Below, piece after piece: positions 1 through 55,011 of a stretch of DNA of 64,000 nt. Within the stretch, counting starts at the first letter, position 1, and each line of letters begins with the position of its first letter. The notes under the pieces are model-generated. The model did not search any database. It was not told the origin of the DNA and worked only from the letters and a program-made list of their open reading frames with translations. Source of the stretch: Beaufortia kweichowensis (lineage: Eukaryota > Chordata > Actinopteri > Cypriniformes > Gastromyzontidae). A program made the translations under genes and the position numbers. The stretch is taken from positions 5,323,351 through 5,387,350 of the forward strand of contig CM032801.1 in the NCBI GenBank assembly GCA_019155185.1, given 5' to 3'.

Positions 1-3000
1 GGCCCTGTAGGGGTATTTTAGCATCACACATTTTTGAGAGGATGGGTTAATTGTAGTGGGGTAAATAGAGCCTGCTGCTCAGATCGCACACAGGGGTGTA
101 TCTGATAGATGATGGTTATCGATTCGAGCTTTGAAGGTGGTTCAAAAGCTCCCTGTAACTCTCACACCCACTGTGCTGGCATTTAACAATGGGGTGTCTG
201 ACTTCTGCGCTACTAACATGAATGCTATCTCAAATTGTGGGACTTGTTGAAGACGTTTGCCATTGGCAGTTTTTTGGCTGTCAAAAGGGTATTTTCTAGC
301 ATTGAAAGAAGGATCAGAGATCAGACTCATATCTGGAAACCACAATATTATAAACACTCAGCTCAAAACCCCAAACCACATACAGAAACAACCTCATATA
401 ATACTCTAGTGTTGCATAAAAAATGCTTTAAGCAAAATAGCTTGTTGTTTCATTTTTAATAAATTGACATTGACTGCATTTCATTTCATTCATGCAAACC
501 TAACACTATAATCATTCATTAACAAATAATATTATATTAGTCCATAAAACATAATTAGCAATGTATTATTGACAACAATGAATCCTGAAATGGGAGTCAG
601 AACTGTGTTTGGGTCACTGGCTTCATCAGCCCACACAGAAAACAACCGTTATGCTTTCATTAATGACTAAAATAATTACTGAATTTTTTCCTGGTTTAAC
701 AGAATTTCCTCTGCTTATTTTTTCTGTTGTACCATCATAGCGCTATGGAGATAAGCTCCCACCATCAGTCCATTCATAATCCTCAACATTATTATTGTAA
801 TATGCCAGACTTCCAAAGAGGAAATACTGTCCTAATATTATGGCCACTTAAAGATGCAATGAAAATAAATTATTTTAGTCTTTTTACTAAAATCAAGATC
901 TTTAAAGGGTCATCATCCTCCTTTACATGCTTTGAGGAAAATAAACAAAGCAAAGGACATTCTGCAATGTTTTGGGCAGCGTTTAAACTAGTCCTTAAAC
1001 ATGTAAAATTACTAAGAGACAAACAATGATTTTCATCTTTATTTTTCATCCAATGTCTTGTAACAGAAGTTTAAGATGGTCTAAACTCATCAAAGCTGTT
1101 GTTTCTATTCCAGGTTTCACTATTCCAGACACACCTGCTGAAAAAAACAGAAACCATTACATAATTTCTAATGGAGTTAATTGTTATAATGGAAATTTGT
1201 TTTGGATTTAAACTATAACAGTCTCTGTGGGACTCAAATGGTAATGTGTTGGGTTCTACTGGTGGAACACCATTAAACAGACCCAAGATCCAAAACACAC
1301 TACATAAAGAAAGAGTGTAATGGCTTTTAATGTTAAACAGATGATGGTTCATAATGGTATTGTAAGTGAAACCATTAGAATTTAATAGTTTTTTTTGTCA
1401 GCAGGGACATGTCCAGACTCTAAACAAACATATCATGACCATCTCTCACTGTGCTAAACAATGTTCTAAAGTGACTGAGCCAAAACTAACAGCTAATTTG
1501 TTTTCATTTGTGTGTTAACAGGAAACTCATCTCATCCTACACAGAGGAAAGACAGAGACCTCTTTACCCCAAACAAACACAGAGGCTCTGAGAATCATCC
1601 GCTTCAGCTGTCCAAAAGCGGCCGTGCAGACAAATCTGCTAATGAATCAGTCAAACACTCCAGACGTCTCTGTTTCTACAGCTGAAAAGAAAAAAGAAAA
1701 CTAATCTCACTGTCTGTAAAAAGTCATTCTAGAGGAGAATGAAAGTCAGGGTGTGAAAGAAAACATTCATGGAGGGAGTGAAAAGACAAGCCGGGGCTGT
1801 CGTGCTGTGTTGAGCGATGCTCTCTAACTCACTTCCTGTGCGAGCACACTTCATAGTGTGACATACAGTTCAATCATTACTGAATAATGACAATTATGGA
1901 GTATTGATATCTCTGTTATACCAATAATCTCTGCACTGCAGAGAAGACAGCATGGCTGGAAGTGTTCAATGAGAAGTGTGTCTCTTACATGTCTGAGCCT
2001 CCAGCACGGATCCGTTTTCTAGACGGCTATTGGACTGATTTCATTAGCTGATGGTTAGAGAATGTTTGTAAGAGTGACTGACAGCACAGACGCAACCACT
2101 CGATTCAATCCACCCTGAAGAACAAATCTCATTTAACCAAACAAAATCACATCAAACCGGAGAAGAACATGCTGAGCAGACCAGATGAGATGAATGGTAC
2201 AAACCTTCAGACATTATATTTATTCTTACACAAAGGTATAAGAAGTTAGTATGCGAGTTGTTTCTCTGTTTCTAGATGTTATCTAGATTTGATCTTAAAG
2301 TCTTCACTTTAAACCAAATCCAAAATAAACGACAAAAAGTTGTAAAGAAAGACAGGAAAAAATACAGCATGTATTGTAAAGTTATGGTATTTAGCCCAAT
2401 AAGCATCACCACCATCTAATATTTAGCAGAAAATGCACTATACAAACTACTTTTTTTTTACATTTTAGATCATTTTTTTTTTTTTTTTATTGTTTTAATT
2501 TAATTGTTAATTGTTTTAATTTTAAAAATATTATTAACCTTTTTTGTTTATGTTTATTTTTATAAAAATATGTTAAATATTTATTCTGTGACATTCATTC
2601 ATCATTCATTCATTCGTTTGTTTTATTATTACCTGTAACTTCTCTTCACATCTTGATGTATTGGTTTGCTTCTGGCTTTTTTTGGAGAAGCATACAGGTG
2701 CTGCTCTGTTAGAGAAATAAACCGTGTCGTCCAAAAAACTCAGCTCTCCTCGTCTGCATCTCTACATCTTAGGTGACTTCTCAAAACCTGACAGATCTGG
2801 ATCTGGTCTCATACCTCTGTCTGTGCAAATTATTCCTACTTCTCATCTCTTTCTCCTCTAGCTACACCTTCACTTCACTGCGTGTATTACTCATGACCCA
2901 CAGAACTGGAGTATGATACTGAGATGATGTGCTGTTGCCAAGGGCAACTGAATCAGCAGTGGATTGAAAAGCATACAGGGAAACACTCAGATGAAGACAA

Positions 3001-4516
3001 TAAAAGAGCAAATGAGAAGTCCTTAGGAAGAAAAAGGTTTAGATGAATAGACTTCTATAAAGCAATTTTAAAAATAATGTCTCACAAATTCATAATTTCT
3101 CACCAAAGTCTTCAAAAGCCTAAATATCTGAATATTCCTGTCCACATTCGTTTTTAATATATAGTATTTCAGTAGGCCAAAACACGCATTTTAAATAGTT
3201 TCCTTGTCCAAGATATTTTCATGTGTTTAAATTGTGACCTTGTTACCTGAAAATATTCAGCTGAAATCATTTTTTGTAATTTACCAGTTTTCTACATAAA
3301 ATCATCCTCCATAATGTAAAGAACATTCCTTGAATATATAATATACTTAATACTGACTGAGTAATGACATGTCAAAAATGAAATCTATGTTTAGGAAGCC
3401 AATCTTTGGTATAAATTATAAATTATAAAATGTGGTGTCAATAAAACCATTATTTTTGGATGTTTAAAACCATTGATTTTAGTACTACAAATGAAAATTT
3501 GAATTGTATATCTATCATTTACACTTTTTTACTATGACTAATTTGATGCTCCTTATCTCATAAGTAGATTTTAAGACTTTAGCCTGGATTTCACAGACAG
3601 GGTTACAGTTTCATCTGTGTAAAGTACACAGTAAATAAACCAAATCATATCACCTACTCATTACTGAATAACAAGCTCTTATAATTTGGCACCATGTCAT
3701 TTGAGAGGTAATTCTTCAGCAATACTGATGTGTGACACCAAATAGCGTAACACAATTAAATATGGATTACTGCGCCTGTGCTCTAATAACCATCACACAC
3801 ACATATTCTTGTACATTTGGATGAAACCCCAAACATAAGTGATCATCTTTAGCCGTGTAGCATTGATGCGGTGCTAAGCTGGGCAAGAATTTCCTAATAA
3901 GTCTGTCAGGATTCACATGAAATGTAAGACGTGAGGTATGAGGGTTCAAGGTCAAAACACTTTATATATCTATGGCAAGCCTTGTGTTACTCCTCTCAAA
4001 ACATCTGACACGATTCTTATCAGAAGCTGTACACATTCTGGAACACTACTTTAAAGCTCTTTTGTCATGAGATGATTGCACCTGCCATTTACACTTATCA
4101 ATCTCTCTTCATTACTGTTATCAAGCACATCTCCACTAAACACCTCACCGCCTTTGTGTGCCGAGCTCAAGTCATTACGGCTCTCGCCTCCAACAAACCC
4201 ACATCATTCTTTATCTGTTCCTGAACAAATCTGCTTTCAGTGACTAACTGATGCCAAGATGTGAGGTAATGCTATGACCTCAGCCGTTTCTCAGGGCTAA
4301 AGAGGGTTTGTGGTGTAGTTCATTTATCAGGATTCTGTTCCAGTTTTAGAATGAGCCCATGAATATTAATGAGCTCACGCTGACATTCATAGACTGTTTG
4401 GTCAGCTTCTGGTCACTGTGATGTTATTGTTCTTTAACAATTCTGCTTTTGTGTACATTAGTGAACACATGACATAAATATCTCCTCTCGTCTGTAAGGG
4501 CAATGGTAATTAAAAT

Positions 4517-4800
4517 GTGACCCCGGACCACAAAACCAGTCATAAGTGTCAATTTTTTGAAATTGAGATTTATACATCATCTGAAAGCTGGATAAATAAG
4601 CTTTCCAGTAATGTATGGTTTGTTAAGATAGGACGAATATTTGGTTGAGATACAACTATCTAAAAATCTGAGAGTGCAAAAAAATATTGAAAATGAACAA
4701 AAAAGTTTCTGGCGTATAAAGTTGTCAAATGAAGTCCTTAGCACTGCATCCACTCACAAAAATAAAAGTTTTGATATATTTACAGTAAAAAAGAAAAAGT
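4517..4800 (-). mobile_element. Non-autonomous DNA transposon fragment (TGTGACCC...GGACCACAAAACCAG terminus)
   Basis: Begins with the terminal inverted repeat TGTGACCCCGGACCACAAAA and continues through internal landmarks ('TTTATACATCATCTGAAAGC', 'ATGTATGGTTTG') of an element I know to be very abundant in zebrafish. Only one terminus is clear, so this is a truncated or decayed copy. The exact family name cannot be assigned without a repeat library. Confidence 0.7.
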
Positions 4801-4874
4801 TTTCACATATGCAACCTTTAAAAAAAAACGTCTATTGTTATTTTTGGGTGAACTATAAGATCTGGACTGACAAA

Positions 4875-4945
4875 TGAAAGGTTGTAGGTTTAATGAACTA
4901 TTACACACTTTGGATAATATCTTCTGCTAAAAGACTAATGAGCAA
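4875..4945 (+). mobile_element. tRNA-derived SINE remnant
   Basis: Contains a decayed B-box-like GGTTGTAGGTTTAATG followed by ACTTTGGATAATATCTTCTG and CTAAAAGACTAATG, the usual tail of cyprinid tRNA-derived SINEs. The A-box half is missing. It abuts the transposon fragment on its left. Confidence 0.55.
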
Positions 4946-7900
4946 GAATGTGTTTAAGAAAAGAGCAGTTTCGCTCACTTAAAAACTTAATACCTAACAG
5001 CCTTTACTAATTTCTTCCCAGATGTTCTTGACTTTTTAAACAAAACAAGTCACAGAGAAGCAAACAGTCTCAGACTGGAATAACCTTGTGCAAGTGTATG
5101 TGGCATTTATTAAGAAGAAACTGTGATTCTCATTAGCCAAACTATCCAGCTAACTGTTTTCAAACACTTTGCAATTATCAGAACAACAGTCATTAGGTAA
5201 CATGTTTGGTACTTCTGTAGCACAATTAAATGTAACTGCTGTTCCACCATCATTACAGGATCAAATAAATTCAATGCTTGACCAAGTTTATTTGACTTTG
5301 TGATGTCTTACTCTTATCATAAAATGCATTAACGGAAGCTTTTCCCCCACATACTATTCTCCATCCCTTCAATAAAGCACAACAACACGCATCTCCACCT
5401 GCAGACGTGTCTCTGTTCTCTAACTGAAGTTTAAATTATATCAGCTCCAGTAATCTGAGCTGTTGACTCGAGTTTCAGCCAATTGAAAATCAATGTCGTC
5501 CATCATCTTTCCCAGAAACTGAAGACAAAGAAACACCCTTTCATTTCAGGTTCACTTCATTTGCTTTGTCATGGCATCTGTAGAGCATTAATAGTACGCG
5601 TAAAAATTAAAATTGTCAATTTACTAACCAAGTCACTGGGATCTATAGTTATAATCCTTGGTGTAAATGGGCCTTAACGTGTCGCATGTTTAATTTAGCA
5701 AGTGGCATCCAATTATCATCCAGCAAGTGATTATAGTTTTGGCAGTCCAATTAAATAATGAGTCAAGAGAGAAATAAAAAAATTGTGCTTGGAATTACAT
5801 TCAGTCCAATTATCACACTGCAAATGGAAGGTCAAGTTGAGTGCATTGCATTGTGGGAAACAGTGCTCAGTGCAACTGCTGTTACATTCTTGCTTGTGTT
5901 ACATCTAGTCGCATAAGAAAACGAAAGCATCTATAATGATTTTTGCCATGCAAAACATATAGTTTTAGTCTAACAAATTAAAACAGCTACAGTATGTCTA
6001 TTGTCTCATACTTCTTATTGTAACAATGAAGAACGCAACTATTCAGATACATCTCAATGCAGCAGGTTACTAGGGTAAAGTTATTGGGTTTTAAAGTATA
6101 TTGAGTTTCAGTCGATTTCACCTTTGTGGTCTAAATGCAGTCCCCTTTTTTTCCAGCACATTTCCACCAGCGGCATATGAAACGTCTAGGTTTGATATTG
6201 CATTATTCAGTAATGTTGCTGGAGGCTGAATGTCTTGAGTTTCAGCTCAGATAGAGGTCAGGACAGCTCTTGATCGATTTCACTGTCGATTTGCATGAGC
6301 CTCTTCTAAAACAGACATCATTACTCCAGAATTTTACAGTAAACTCACATTTACAGTAATTAAAGCTCTCTTGCTAAATTTGCTAGTTTTGTTCCAGTCA
6401 ACTGAGTTCAGATAAATTATTTTGCATTTGTAGTTGATTTTTGAAAACTGTATTAAAATGACAGTAGAGGCTATAATGCTGTACTGTAGATGAAATGTTT
6501 TGGTACAATACCGAGATAAAACGCAAGCCAGAATCACAACTGTATTTTAACACTGACCTCAGGATGTCCATTATATCAGACACACACAGCTGTGTTCAGC
6601 TTGTCTGTGTAGATGGACAGATGGATCGTCTCAAGGCAGGTGAAGGAGACCCGAGCAGAGAAAACCATCTGGACCAGCCTGATATTAGAGAACCACTGAG
6701 AACCTGCACACAAACTATTAGTTCAGAGGAGTTCAGATTGTGAGTGCACCAACAATAAAAATTCAGATTTTTATATAATGTATATTGTTTTAAAAAAGCT
6801 TTACAGAAAATAAAAATATAAAGCAATACTCCCTGAGATGTTTAGAAATATAAGGAAGAAACAAAACTCAACTAAAGCTCAACTAAACATTTCCAATTCT
6901 CACAAGAAAGATGCTAAAAGTCATTAGAAATAAGAACACAAGAGTGATGTATTGAAGTCTACCTGCAAAACAAAACAGACTGACAGAGACATTGGAAGAT
7001 TTTGAATATTAGTCAAGGAATGATTGACACTCAGAGGAACACATCATTACTCAGAGTTTCATAGATTTGTTGAGTTCTCAGTTGTTGTTCATATCAACTT
7101 AGTCTCAGATGTTTCTGCTAAAATTGCTTAGAAAAAATAAAAACAACCGAGACATTTGTTATAATACATTAAGAGTGTGGAACTGTAAAATCAATTTGAA
7201 TAAATTTAATGAGAAATGTTTAAGTTTAAATATTGAAATATTCAGTAATATCAATATTCAATAGGATAATATCAAATTATTATTGCAGACTTGAAAAATC
7301 TGAGATATCTTTTAAAACTTTAATGGAGACATTTATAACTTTCAAGGTTTTTCTAGTAGAAATATCTGAGACATAAGCAAAAGTTGATTAACTTAATCAT
7401 CAAAAAGGAGACTAAAAAGGCTTAATTTAGTTTTTTTGTCTCAGATATTTCTCAAATAACTGATGACATATGGCAATACAGAACACAATGAATGTGAATA
7501 ACATATCACAGATAAATTAGTACTGGAAGAATTTGGTAAGAAATGTTTGAGTTCATTTGGAAACTTTTGCAAATCGAAGCACAATTTAAGACATTGCTGA
7601 CGATTCATATTTGCTATCTGGGAGAAACAATAACAACATAAACATCAGCAGGTGATATTAAGAACATCCTAGAGAGTTCACACGTCTCACATCTGCTGTG
7701 CAATATCTCACAGTTCTTCTCTATTACAGATTACACTTCCACACAACATAACTGTGATGGACATAATAAATCTAGCATGAAATCCAAATGTCCGCATGCC
7801 AAAGCCTGCGCTCGGCTGCTATCATCATTATTTACACTCCTGCTGGTCTCTTCTCCAGAACACCCAAACACACCCAGAAAAATGACCCTAAAGCCTCCAG

Positions 7901-9366
7901 CAGTCAGACCTTTCTCAGTATGACAACCCATCTGCTATACTGGCAGAGATTTCAGACAAAGATTAAATATCTCCATTAAGCGAGACTTCTACAGACCCCA
8001 CCTCACGACCATGTTTTGTACACACCAGAATGCATTTGCCTAAACTGTCTCTAGTAAAGGGCGGGGGCCGTCGGCACACAGCATGCCACATAATGAAGAC
8101 AAAACACACAGACGCTCGGGCTTAGCATCAGCTCACACACCACATTCTCCTGCCAAGACTGAAGCGTCCGCCGATATTGACTTTTGGTGGTACAGTATGA
8201 TGCACAATGGCTCTTCATCTTTGATGTTTGATTACTGTAACTAGAAGCTCTGAAGAGGCTGTACGGCTGTGAGCTCAGGTGTTTGGCTGGTAAGCAGTAG
8301 TTATAGTGATAAAGCAGTGAATGACTAAAGTTGGCCCCAACAGACTATGGAGACATACCAACATTGCTTACCCAGAATCCTTTGCACAAAAGCATTGGAC
8401 TGCACCACACCCCAACAGCTGTGCTCGCTGCAAGCTTTTAGAAGCAGAAAACCAATCACAGAAATATACTGTCCGTCTCCTGAAATAGACCAACATGCAA
8501 AATTTATTACTCGATCAGTCCTTGCAGAGAACGCAGCATCTGTCGTGCAGTCGAAACATGTTTCCTGCTGGCTCCAGGTCAGCAGTCTGGATGCTTTTCC
8601 TCATGTTTTTATAAAGTGTGGGACAATTTGTTTCTACAGTGGCACTTGTACAGTATTTGTGGTAAAGATATTTCACAAAGAGATCTTCACTTATGTTTTA
8701 AATAGAAAAGACTGATTAGGAGTTGATTTATGATGAGATCATATCATACTTGGGTAAGACATGATAAAAAAAACTATTTACTCAAATATAAAAATTGGCT
8801 TGATTTCTGAAGTACATTGCCTGGCAAAAGAATATTTTTTATTTCTATTATATTTTTTGTTACTGTGTGTGTGTATATATATAGGGAGTTTACAAAAGTA
8901 AATTCTCTGTAAACCTCATCACTTCACCGCGCTTTAGTTCATCAATCATTATTCTCAGAATATGACAGCAGAGAATGTTAGTTAAACAGTCCTGCCTGCT
9001 TACATGTGGAGAACAGAAACACTTTCCTTAATTCATGACATTCCGCCCTTCTGCGGGTACGACTGGGAATGAGGATTATACATGTGTTTGTTCTGTGAAC
9101 TCCACGCCTTTCCACAACACTTTAACCACTTCAATCCTCAACATCACGGCCTCTGATGCTGTAAAGAAATTTTACAGTGTGTGTAATAAAAAGTAGATTC
9201 TTTCATCATAAAGTGATTTACGAGTTTGGCTTTTTTGAAGCTTTAAGAAAAATATAACATAAAAACAAAGATATCATTTAGCAACTGCTTACAGAAACCG
9301 CAGAGAGCAAATCAAATGCTTGCCGAGTCGAGCTGCTGATAAATGTGTGTTACATGATGTCTCTCT

Positions 9367-9583
9367 CAGTTTACCCAAAAAATTAAAATATTCTGTCTTC
9401 AGTTACTTCTTATCATGTGGTTTCAAACCTGTATGACTTTCTTTCTTCTGGAACACGAGAAGATAAATAATGCCAAAATTAAAGTTACAATTATTTCTGC
9501 AGACTGTTGACAACCAAACAAGCACATGATTTAATGACAAGTAAATGACAAAATTTTCATTTTTAGGTAAACAATTCCTAAAC
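9367..9583. mobile_element. Palindromic MITE remnant
   Basis: Left end AGTTTACCCAAAAAATTAAAA-like and right end TTTTCATTTTTAGGTAAAC form inverted termini. Inside is TTTCAAACCTGTATGACTTT, typical of a MITE family common in cyprinid fish. Decayed. Confidence 0.6.
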
Positions 9584-10081
9584 TAAATAACAATTTGTTA
9601 GAAGCCAGGTCCTGCTGACACACACATCATGTACACACAAATGAGTGGTCCACAGTTGAGGAGTGGTCCATCTGTGAAAGCTCAGATAAGAGGCCATTAG
9701 ATATGGATGTATTCTCAGCCAGGTATTCCCAAAGGGGTCTTCAACTGAATATGCTGCTCCCATGGCAACAAAACCCATGGCAACAATTCTGCATCCGCTG
9801 AAATGGAAAAATGTTCATGTCATCATAAAGTCAATCAATGTAAAAACTCAAATGTATGCATTCATCAGCTGAATCCCTGAGGAAAATTTCATATATATTA
9901 TATTATATTATCTTACATATAAGGGTGAATGTGGTTTAAATGGGGACACTTTTTTATATCTGGAACCGGGCACACACACATAATACATACTGCATGTGAT
10001 ATCACATAAAACTGCTTACAATCAACATAGGAATGGCTGCTACGCTAATTCTGTTTTGTCCTTCTCTCCCTCCCTCCTCTC

Positions 10082-10086
<5 letters not shown>

Positions 10087-10113
<27 letters not shown>
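10087..10113. repeat. (TC)n microsatellite
   Basis: About 13 perfect TC units inside a broader pyrimidine-rich tract (10060-10130). Confidence 0.9.
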
Positions 10114-10117
<4 letters not shown>

Positions 10118-10127
10118 CTATCCCTTT

Positions 10128-10577
10128 CTCCGAGGTATCCTGAGGGAATGAGTTCCAACTGGCAACACTGCCCCACCTGATGCCCACCCTGGTGCTGCTT
10201 CATGACGACTACCCAGGACAACCTCCGGCACCTGTTATATTAAAATCAAATTTACCACATTACACTTAACATATAACATTTTTTATTAACTCTCTTATAG
10301 TGAAGTTCTGTATCTTATAATGTCTGTATCTGTATCCTGTAAACTGCATAGTGAGTTATGGATGCGATCAATGGCAATTGTGTCCCCTATTCGGATTGCA
10401 CATGCTAATGGATTGCACCTATAACACGTCATGTCAGGGTTTTTCTCTCCTAAAGAGTTTTTGAATCCCCTGACCATTATGTCATTACATGTAAAGCTGC
10501 TTTGATACAATGTCCTTTGTGAAAAGCGCTATACAAATAAAATTGAATTGAATTGAATTGAATTGAATTGAATTGAA
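10128..10577 (+). mobile_element. Probable retroposon with an L2/SINE-like 3' tail and (AATTG)n end
   Basis: The 3' part reads GTAAAGCTGCTTTGATACAA...GAAAAGCGCTATACAAATAA followed by at least seven AATTG units (10541-10577). This tail plus a short simple repeat is typical of L2-type LINEs and the SINEs they mobilise in fish. The 5' limit is uncertain and no coding domain is seen. Confidence 0.55.
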
Positions 10578-10680
10578 TATTATATTAATTATATTATATT
10601 ATATTATATTATATTATATTACATATTGCATATTATATTACATATTATATTATATATTGCATATTATATTAGTTTATATT
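10577..10680. repeat. AT-rich (ATATT)n-type satellite tract
   Basis: About 100 bp of ATATT/ATTAT units directly after the AATTG run, decaying to the right (TATTGCATATTATATTAC variants). Possibly grown from the retroposon tail. Confidence 0.8.
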
Positions 10681-11008
10681 ATTTTTCATTTGGGAAAAAC
10701 TGGATTAAAATTTTTTGTTTATACATACTGTATATTCCAAAACAATAAACTAAGCACATATATCTTTTACATCTACATTTATTTAAAAAAAGCAACCAAT
10801 GTTCCATCTTACATAAAACAGATTTACAGAGAAACACATTTGTAAAGCAAAGAAACCAACAGTGTTTCCTAGCAGCATCCAAACGTTGGAATGAAATAAA
10901 GACAAATCAATCGATATATCTAACAAAACATACACAGCCCAGTCAAAGCTACAGCCTTCAGCCTTCACATAACCTTTCCCAGAGCAGACTCGGAGATGAC
11001 GCTTTCAT

Positions 11009-11905
11009 TTTATTTATTAAAATAAACTAATTTAGGTTAAATAGGCTTAAATAACAGTGTTAAATACTAGACAGTTGATTGAAGGATCTGTACAGAGATA
11101 AACACATTTTGGCATGTGGTATACTGGCTCACACAGTCAGTTTCAGAGGTGTGGGGAGGAACTGCTGCGTGTACGACAGATTAAACACAGCTGTCATCAC
11201 ACACATGAGGATTCAGTGAGCTGAAGGCATGTTTAGAAGGATCAAAAACGCTGCATACACCTGCTTATTTCTGATTCCCGTTGAGGCAGAGTCCTGACAA
11301 ATACTGGGATGAATCAGAAACTCAATCAGGAACTCTTTACTTAACTGTAAAGTAGAGTGACTCCATGTTTATTGCCAGAACTTGACAATGGTGAACGGAC
11401 AAAATCTTCAAGATTCATTAAAACCTTGAGTGTTTGCGTAACCTTCCCAAAACGCAGGTGGAAAATAAAAACTGTAGTTGGTCATCATGCTTCTCGAGGA
11501 ACTTGAGTTCAAGTCTTGATGTGTTACATTCATAATCCACCTCAAAGCTCAGAGTTTAAGATTCAGGTGCTGATATTGACTTGGTACAAGTACATTCTCC
11601 GTGCTAAACCCGTCCCAGTTAGTACCACCTGGTGTGAAGGATTACTAGATCAACCTACTTATCTACTCCAACTAACACCAACAAAGTGGCCTTCACAGTC
11701 CAGAATATACTTACATTCTAATTGGAATTGGACGTAGGTAAATCAATGCCGCTGAAGCATTCATGAAATTTGTTGTGAAAGTATCTGATGCTTCAACGAC
11801 AAGAGTTTTCTCCAGTGGTTTTCCTCTTTGAGGGTCTCCTGATTCCCTTTATCCACCAAGACGGAGAGTCCAGGGAGGTTTCATTTCTCTCGGGCAGAGT
11901 CTCCA
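11009..11905 (-). other. sipa1l2: Predicted 3' UTR with candidate poly(A) signals
   Basis: Downstream of the TGA on the minus strand, AATAAA occurs at 11368-11373, and two overlapping copies (AATAAATAAA) occur at 11009-11018. Another lies at 10778-10783. I take the double signal as the most likely end, giving a 3' UTR of about 0.9 kb. Which signal is used cannot be told from sequence; a shorter or longer UTR is equally possible. Confidence 0.4.
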
Positions 11906-54620
<42,715 letters not shown>

Positions 54621-55011
54621 GACGTAAGAGGAGCCCTCAACTAATTGAAGGCGGAGGACTTGTTTTATCGTCGATGCCCACGGCTCCAGATCATATCCTG
54701 CTTGCAGCTGCTTTGGAGAGCGAGAACTCTGGTCCCCTTATCGGTTACATTGTCATAGATCACCCATTGGAGTCTCAGGAAAGCTAGACCAGCTTTCTCA
54801 AGAAGTTCAAGAGACTTCCTAAAGGGAGTTTACAAGTGTTGACCTTCACTGCAAGTCCATTTTTCTTCAGGAGAGACCGGTTTGACGAAAGACAGGCAGC
54901 ATTTGGGGTGTCACGGACGGCTGGAGCTTCAAGGAGCAGAAGGGGTCAGTTGAAACAGCTCTTCTTTCACAGAGCTCAGCTAATTTAGGATGACAGCTGG
55001 AGGAGAGAGAT
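54621..55011 (-). other. sipa1l2: Predicted 5' UTR part of the first coding exon, with short upstream ORFs
   Basis: On the minus strand a strong acceptor (pyrimidine run ending CCCAACAG) sits just upstream of 55011, and no other equally good acceptor lies between it and the ATG. An in-frame TAA occurs about 40 codons before the ATG at 54620 with no in-frame ATG in between, which supports that ATG as the start. The base at -3 is G, a fair Kozak context. At least four short ATG-stop reading frames lie in this leader (see findings). The exon start is an inference; a transcript could also start inside this stretch. Confidence 0.5.

Larger units (their letters stand above)
1..11008. other. Downstream intergenic region
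   Basis: AT-rich DNA with no reading frame that I can tie to a protein family and no splice-supported exon on either strand. It holds the transposon and SINE remnants, the CT repeat and the AT-rich repeat listed separately. Poly-T and TTATT-rich stretches occur around 2450-2600. The longest open frame (8347-8715, plus strand) shows no recognisable domain. Confidence 0.7.

Noticed and set aside
8347..8715. 122-codon open frame, plus strand, downstream of the gene
   Set aside because: No recognisable motif, no splice or poly(A) context, composition as expected of random AT-rich DNA.
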